Virus record (IMG/VR): IMGVR_UViG_3300032053_000480
Location: 1 to 25,056 of that record
Source of the DNA: a virus
Reading direction: 5' to 3' (one strand)
DNA: 25,056 nt
Shown piece after piece: positions 21,900 through 25,056 of this stretch; position 1 is the first letter of the stretch, and each line of letters starts with the position of its first letter. The position numbers and the translations under genes were made by a program. The notes beneath the pieces were generated by a model that was given only the letters and a program-made list of their open reading frames with translations, ran no database searches and was not told the DNA's origin.

Positions 21900-22928
21900 T
21901 TACGCCTTCACCGCCGTCTTGTTGTACACCCACCCTTCCCGGGCCTCCTTCGCAAGCACATCGATATAGGGCCCCGGGGACGCCTTCTCCACGATCTTGT
22001 AGAGCTCCTCGGGCTTGCGGCCCGGCGTCTCGGGCGCCTCGAAGTGGGTCGGGAGATCGTGAACCCGCGTCCCCTCCTTGCCGCGGGTGGCGAAGAGGAC
22101 CTGCTCGGTCGAGTTGCGGAAGTACTCTCCGAAGTTCATCCTGGGCTTCACCCAGGTGAGGATCGTCTTGTATTCGAACTCCCAGTCCTTGAGAAGCTCG
22201 AGCGCCTTGGGGATATACTCGTTGGGCGTCACGAGATACAAGTGGCATTCGCGGTCGGCCATCTCCCAGACCGGGATCTGGACCAGCTTGCGGCGCTCGG
22301 CGGCACTCTCCCAGTCGGGGGTGATCACGATAGCACCGTACTTCGGGGCGGCCTTGGCCGCTTCGGCCCGCTCCGCCTCCTTGAGCTTCTTGTGGGCGGG
22401 ATCGACTTTCCCGGTCTTGTCCATCTCCTCGACCAGCTTCTGCTTCTTGGGATCGGCCTTGGCGGCCTTCACGACCTCCTCGGCCTTCTTGAGGGTAAAG
22501 CGGCTCGTGCCGACCGCCTTGGCGACCTTGTCCGCCGCCCGGGCCTTTTCGTGTTCGGATAATTTCTCCGAACGCTCCTCCCCCGGACGGCCCTGCCGCT
22601 CCTTGGCCTCTTCCTCCTCGCGGCCCTCGATCGCGTGCTTGATCGCGACCATCTCGCTGGGGGAGAAGTCCTTGCGCGTGACGTTCTCCTCGTACTCGCC
22701 CTCCAGGATGTTCTCGAGGTCGAGCACGGTCGCCGGGATCTCGTTGCGCTTCAACATCTTGTACGCCTTGACCCGGCGGAGTCCCGAGATGAGCTGGTTG
22801 TCCTTGTCGACCACGATCGGGTGCATCAGCCCGACCTTCTCGATCGACTGGGCCAGCTCGTGGACGTTGCCCATCTCCTTGCGGAACCGCTTGCCCACCT
22901 TGATGTCGCCGAGGGAAATGGTCTTCAT
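21900..22928 (-). CDS. ParB-like domain fused to degenerate MT-A70-type methyltransferase domain
   Basis: 342 aa from the ATG at 22928, 9 nt after GGAGG; the longer TTG start would overlap that RBS. The N-terminal ParB/sulfiredoxin-like domain (1-100) has QLISGLRRVKAYKML (45-59), the GxRRxxA motif. A charged coiled/HTH-like linker follows (105-195). The C-terminal part (197-342) resembles MT-A70 adenine methylases: EYFRNSTEQVLFATRGK (268-284) and ASPGPYIDVLAKEAREGW. The catalytic DPPW is replaced by TPDW (203-206), so catalysis may be lost. ParB-methylase fusions are known in phages. ParB-related proteins also belong to PRTRC cassettes, though this gene is distant from the Ubl cluster here. 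Confidence 0.8.
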   Translation of the reverse strand: MKTISLGDIKVGKRFRKEMGNVHELAQSIEKVGLMHPIVVDKDNQLISGLRRVKAYKMLKRNEIPATVLDLENILEGEYEENVTRKDFSPSEMVAIKHAIEGREEEEAKERQGRPGEERSEKLSEHEKARAADKVAKAVGTSRFTLKKAEEVVKAAKADPKKQKLVEEMDKTGKVDPAHKKLKEAERAEAAKAAPKYGAIVITPDWESAAERRKLVQIPVWEMADRECHLYLVTPNEYIPKALELLKDWEFEYKTILTWVKPRMNFGEYFRNSTEQVLFATRGKEGTRVHDLPTHFEAPETPGRKPEELYKIVEKASPGPYIDVLAKEAREGWVYNKTAVKA

Positions 22929-22961
22929 TCGGTCTTCCTCCTTCAACGTGGCCTCCGATCA

Positions 22962-23043
22962 TTAGTATTCTCGGCCATTCAGAAATCTTCACGATTTTTT
23001 TGAAAATCCTTATAAGTTTCAAAGAATGGAGAGAATACTAATG
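22962..23043. promoter_or_regulatory. Divergent promoter/operator region with inverted 13-mers
   Basis: Between divergent genes. GAGAATACTAATG lies on the + strand at 23031-23043, and the same 13-mer lies on the - strand at 22962-22974, each close to a start codon. A sigma70-like pair, TTCACG (22988-22993), 17 bases, TATAAG (23011-23016), faces the helicase gene. The centre is AT-rich with a T7 run. The paired 13-mers could be promoter elements or a shared regulator site. Confidence 0.4.
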
Positions 23044-23056
23044 GGTGGAGGCAAGA

Positions 23057-24457
23057 ATGGCCGCCACCATCAGGCTCGGGAACGCTTTCAGCAGGGTCGA
23101 GGCCGACACGACCGTCCTCAGGTTCCTGGACGACAAGCTCGCCGTCGAGGTCGAGGGGGCTTTCTTCGCTCGCAAGGCGCGGCCCGGCTGGGACGGCTAC
23201 TGGCATCCCATCTCGCCCGTCAACGGCGTCTTTCCGACGGGGCTCGTCTCCAGGATCAAGCAGCTCATCCCACTGGCCCATGTGGTGGACGAACGGGTAC
23301 GGCCCCCGAGCATCCCCTTCAACCCCAACATCCTCCACGGCGTGACCCTGGCCGATCACCAGTGCGAGTCGGTACAGGCGATCCTGAAGAACGTCAATGG
23401 GGTCATCGCAACCAGCGTGAGTAGTGGGAAAACCGAGGTCGGCATCGCCATCGCCACCCATGTCCCCGGACTCTGCGTCTGGGTCACCCCCCGCCGGGAC
23501 ATCTTTCACCAGACTGCCGAGAGGATCAAGTGGAGGACGGGCGAGAAGGCGGCCATGATCGGGGACGGCTGCTGGGAGGAGATCGGGAAGAAAAAGTTCG
23601 CCGTCGTCATGCCCCAGACGGCCATCAAGGCCATCGACAGTTTCTCGGACGAGATCGAGAAGGCCACGGTGCTCATCACGGACGAGGCACACACGACCTC
23701 GAGCGCCAATACCTGGTACCTGTTCTCCCAGACCATTCCCGCCTATTTCAGGTGCGGCTTAACGGGTACCCCGATCACTGGCGACCCCGTCCGCGATCTC
23801 CGCCTCGAGGCGGCCACCGGCCCCATCCTCATCCGGATGACGGCCAAGCAGACGGCCGACCTGGGGTGGGCCGTGCCGGCCGAGGTCAACTACCACAAGA
23901 TCTCCAACGAGGCGCTCCATGGGGCCGACTACGCCTTGGCCCGTCGCCTCCTGATCGAGGAGAACCCCGTCCGTAACGCCAAGATCTGCCAGTTGGCCAT
24001 TGACTCCGCCCATGAGGGGAAGAAGTGCCTGGTGATCTGCGACACGATCAGGCATGTCAAGATCATCGGGGAAGTCCTTAGGGGAGAAGATGTTAGAGCG
24101 AGAGTGCTCACCGGGAAGTATTCCTCCACGGCCAGGATGGAGGCGAAGAAGGATCTCCAGACGGGGGTGACCAACATCATTGTCCTCTCGCCACTCTGGG
24201 ATATGGGCGTGGATATCCCGGAGGTCGATGTTGTCATTTTGGCAGCCGGAGGCAAGTCTGCCGTAAGAGTGGTGCAGAGAATTGGTCGCTCCCTTCGGAA
24301 GCATTCCGGCAAGACCAAGGCGATAGTCCACGACTTCCTGGACTTGGGGAACAGCTACCTTCTCAGGCACTCCATGGCCAGGATCCGAGCCTGCAAGGCC
24401 GAAGGGTTCGAACTCAAGGGTGCCGTCCCGGGCAGCCGTCCAAAGGTTGACCCATAG
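23057..24457 (+). CDS. SF2 DNA helicase, UvsW-like
   Basis: 466 aa from the ATG at 23057 (GGTGGAGG upstream); the earlier in-frame start at 23045 overlaps that RBS. Motifs in order: Q-like DHQCESVQAIL, Walker A SVSSGKTEV, Ia VTPRRDIFHQT, II DEAH, III LTGTP, IV/V VLSPLWDMGVDIPEVDVVI, VI QRIGRSLRKH. The 100 residues before motif I match the small N-terminal domain of UvsW/RadD-type phage helicases. Expected role: unwinding or remodelling branched DNA during recombination-dependent replication. It is transcribed away from the recombination operon from a shared divergent region. Confidence 0.88.
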   Translation: MAATIRLGNAFSRVEADTTVLRFLDDKLAVEVEGAFFARKARPGWDGYWHPISPVNGVFPTGLVSRIKQLIPLAHVVDERVRPPSIPFNPNILHGVTLADHQCESVQAILKNVNGVIATSVSSGKTEVGIAIATHVPGLCVWVTPRRDIFHQTAERIKWRTGEKAAMIGDGCWEEIGKKKFAVVMPQTAIKAIDSFSDEIEKATVLITDEAHTTSSANTWYLFSQTIPAYFRCGLTGTPITGDPVRDLRLEAATGPILIRMTAKQTADLGWAVPAEVNYHKISNEALHGADYALARRLLIEENPVRNAKICQLAIDSAHEGKKCLVICDTIRHVKIIGEVLRGEDVRARVLTGKYSSTARMEAKKDLQTGVTNIIVLSPLWDMGVDIPEVDVVILAAGGKSAVRVVQRIGRSLRKHSGKTKAIVHDFLDLGNSYLLRHSMARIRACKAEGFELKGAVPGSRPKVDP

Positions 24458-24471
24458 GGTTGACCCACGCC

Positions 24472-24611
24472 AATTAGCTAAATGTCTGGCGATTATAAGG
24501 GAGTATCCCTCCTTAAATAGGAATTAGTAATCTAGTAATCATGAATATATCCCCCCCTAACCCCCCGTTAGGAGGGATACTCCCTTATAATCGCCAGACA
24601 GTTAGCTAGTT
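24472..24611. repeat. Large inverted repeat in an intergenic region
   Basis: Left arm 24472-24513, right arm 24570-24611. Of 42 positions about 40 are Watson-Crick, one is G-T, and one is mismatched (24482/24601). The 56-nt centre is AT-rich then C-rich and includes a tandem octamer. The arms contain TGTCTGGCGATTATAAGGG, and each arm end holds a GGGATACTCCC-type mini-palindrome. It lies 15 bp after the helicase stop. Possible roles: bidirectional terminator, replication origin structure or a miniature mobile element. No transposase or terminal duplication is visible. Confidence 0.9.
24525..24540 (+). repeat. Tandem TAGTAATC octamer
   Basis: Two adjacent copies of TAGTAATC in the AT-rich centre of the large inverted repeat. 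Such short repeats may be protein sites, for instance an initiator or repressor, but two copies could also occur by chance. Confidence 0.5.
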
Positions 24612-24675
24612 CATCCCCTTGTCTACGTGAAAACCCCTCCCATTGCGCGGCCCCTCCCCTTTGGACGGGGGCTTG

Positions 24676-24691
24676 AAAAAACGCGTTTTTT
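24676..24691. promoter_or_regulatory. Perfect 16-bp palindrome before the last gene
   Basis: AAAAAACGCGTTTTTT, immediately followed by GGAG and the ATG at 24702. In RNA it forms at most a 6-bp A-U stem with a CGCG loop. It is better seen as an operator-like site or bent DNA next to the RBS, or as the tail of a weak terminator (a T6 run after a C/G-rich segment). Confidence 0.4.
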
Positions 24692-24701
24692 GGAGATGGC
24701 C

Positions 24702-25056
24702 ATGAAGAAGAGAGTTGCGACCCCTAAGGAAGTCTCCAAGATCAAGGTCAGGGCCAAGGCGGCCTATTGGTTGGGCGATCCCAGCCTCGTGCCGGTCAAC
24801 CAGACCGCCAAGGAAGCCAAGCGGGCGATCGAGAACCCGGAGTTCGTCAATGTCAAGGTCAAGGAGACGTGGACGGAGTGGCGGAACAGGGATGTGACTC
24901 GAGGCAACAACGGTGGGTTTACCGTCAGCTGGGAGGCCAAGGACGTCGGCTTCGGGGAGATCGTCTTCATCCTGGACAAGAAGAACAAGCTCCACATCCA
25001 TAGCGAGTGTATGAGCCGTCGCTTTGTGAAGAAGGTCCTCGCGGTCCTGGTCGAGA
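24702..25056 (+). CDS. Unknown protein, partial at right edge
   Basis: 118 residues are visible with no stop before the window end. The ATG at 24702 has GGAG at 24692-24695; the in-frame ATG at 24696 is too close to it. It starts MKKRVATPKEVSKIKVRAKAAY, basic and helical. A beta-rich part follows: FVNVKVKETWTEWRNRDVTRG, GGFTVSWEAKDVGFGEIVFI, then KLHIHSECMSRRFVKKVLAV. I do not recognise it. Confidence 0.75.
   Translation, partial: MKKRVATPKEVSKIKVRAKAAYWLGDPSLVPVNQTAKEAKRAIENPEFVNVKVKETWTEWRNRDVTRGNNGGFTVSWEAKDVGFGEIVFILDKKNKLHIHSECMSRRFVKKVLAVLVE

Noticed and set aside
24445-24467. Two GGTTGACCCA copies spaced 13 bp at the end of the helicase gene
   Set aside because: Short and partly coding; could be chance, with no further copies noticed.

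Overview
The window looks like part of a large, GC-rich, double-stranded DNA bacteriophage genome. Genes are tightly packed in long same-strand runs with ATGA start/stop overlaps and GGAGG-type ribosome binding sites. The replication and recombination set is phage-like: a T4 gp32-like single-strand binding protein, a RecA/UvsX-like recombinase, a UvsW-like helicase, a RuvC-like resolvase, a Cas4/RecB-type nuclease and an HNH endonuclease. These sit beside a bacterial-type (DnaE/C-family) replicative polymerase. No tRNA, rRNA, CRISPR array, integrase or structural gene was recognised, and the host cannot be named from this sequence.

Region 1 (1-8381, + strand) is the unusual part: a ubiquitin-like conjugation cluster related to the PRTRC (ParB-related, ThiF-related) cassettes. 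In order it holds two E2-like proteins (the first cut by the window edge), a retron-type reverse transcriptase, a 350-base structured non-coding stretch, a third E2-like protein, a 100-aa protein, a JAB/JAMM protease fused to a zinc-knuckle array, a ThiF/E1-like activating enzyme, a 77-aa beta-grasp ubiquitin-like protein, a 287-aa unknown, and a protein with two tandem RadC/JAB domains. Hairpins lie on both sides of the ubiquitin-like gene. The reverse transcriptase belongs to the retron family, but its three hallmark motifs are all altered. The stretch after it folds on paper like a retron msr-msd RNA, with a 14-bp closing stem around a long hairpin.

Region 2 (8392-10091, + strand) holds four small genes: two soluble unknowns, a two-helix membrane protein, and a coiled-coil protein ending in a RuvA-C/UBA-like helical domain.

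Region 3 (10086-12598) is a 2.5-kb cassette between two identical 23-bp direct repeats. It carries an N6-adenine methyltransferase whose C-terminal part lies in a second, overlapping frame. The right-hand repeat supplies the -35 box of a sigma70-type promoter for the next gene, a small sigma-like protein at 12644-13021.

Region 4 (12981-22928, - strand) is the replication/recombination operon. Read in the direction of transcription it gives ParB/MT-A70-like protein, DnaE polymerase fused to a family-4 uracil-DNA glycosylase, a possible UvsY-like helical protein, a small unknown, gp32-like SSB, RecA/UvsX, PD-(D/E)XK nuclease, HNH endonuclease, small membrane protein, zinc protein, coiled-coil protein and RuvC-like resolvase.

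Region 5 (22929-25056) starts with a divergent promoter region, then a UvsW-like helicase (+), an intergenic region built around a 42-bp inverted repeat, and a gene running off the right edge.

Functional picture (inference): the E1, E2-like, ubiquitin-like and JAB genes probably make a protein-tagging and untagging pathway. Its targets cannot be read from the sequence. A retron-like RT/RNA unit embedded among the E2-like genes is the most novel-looking arrangement here.
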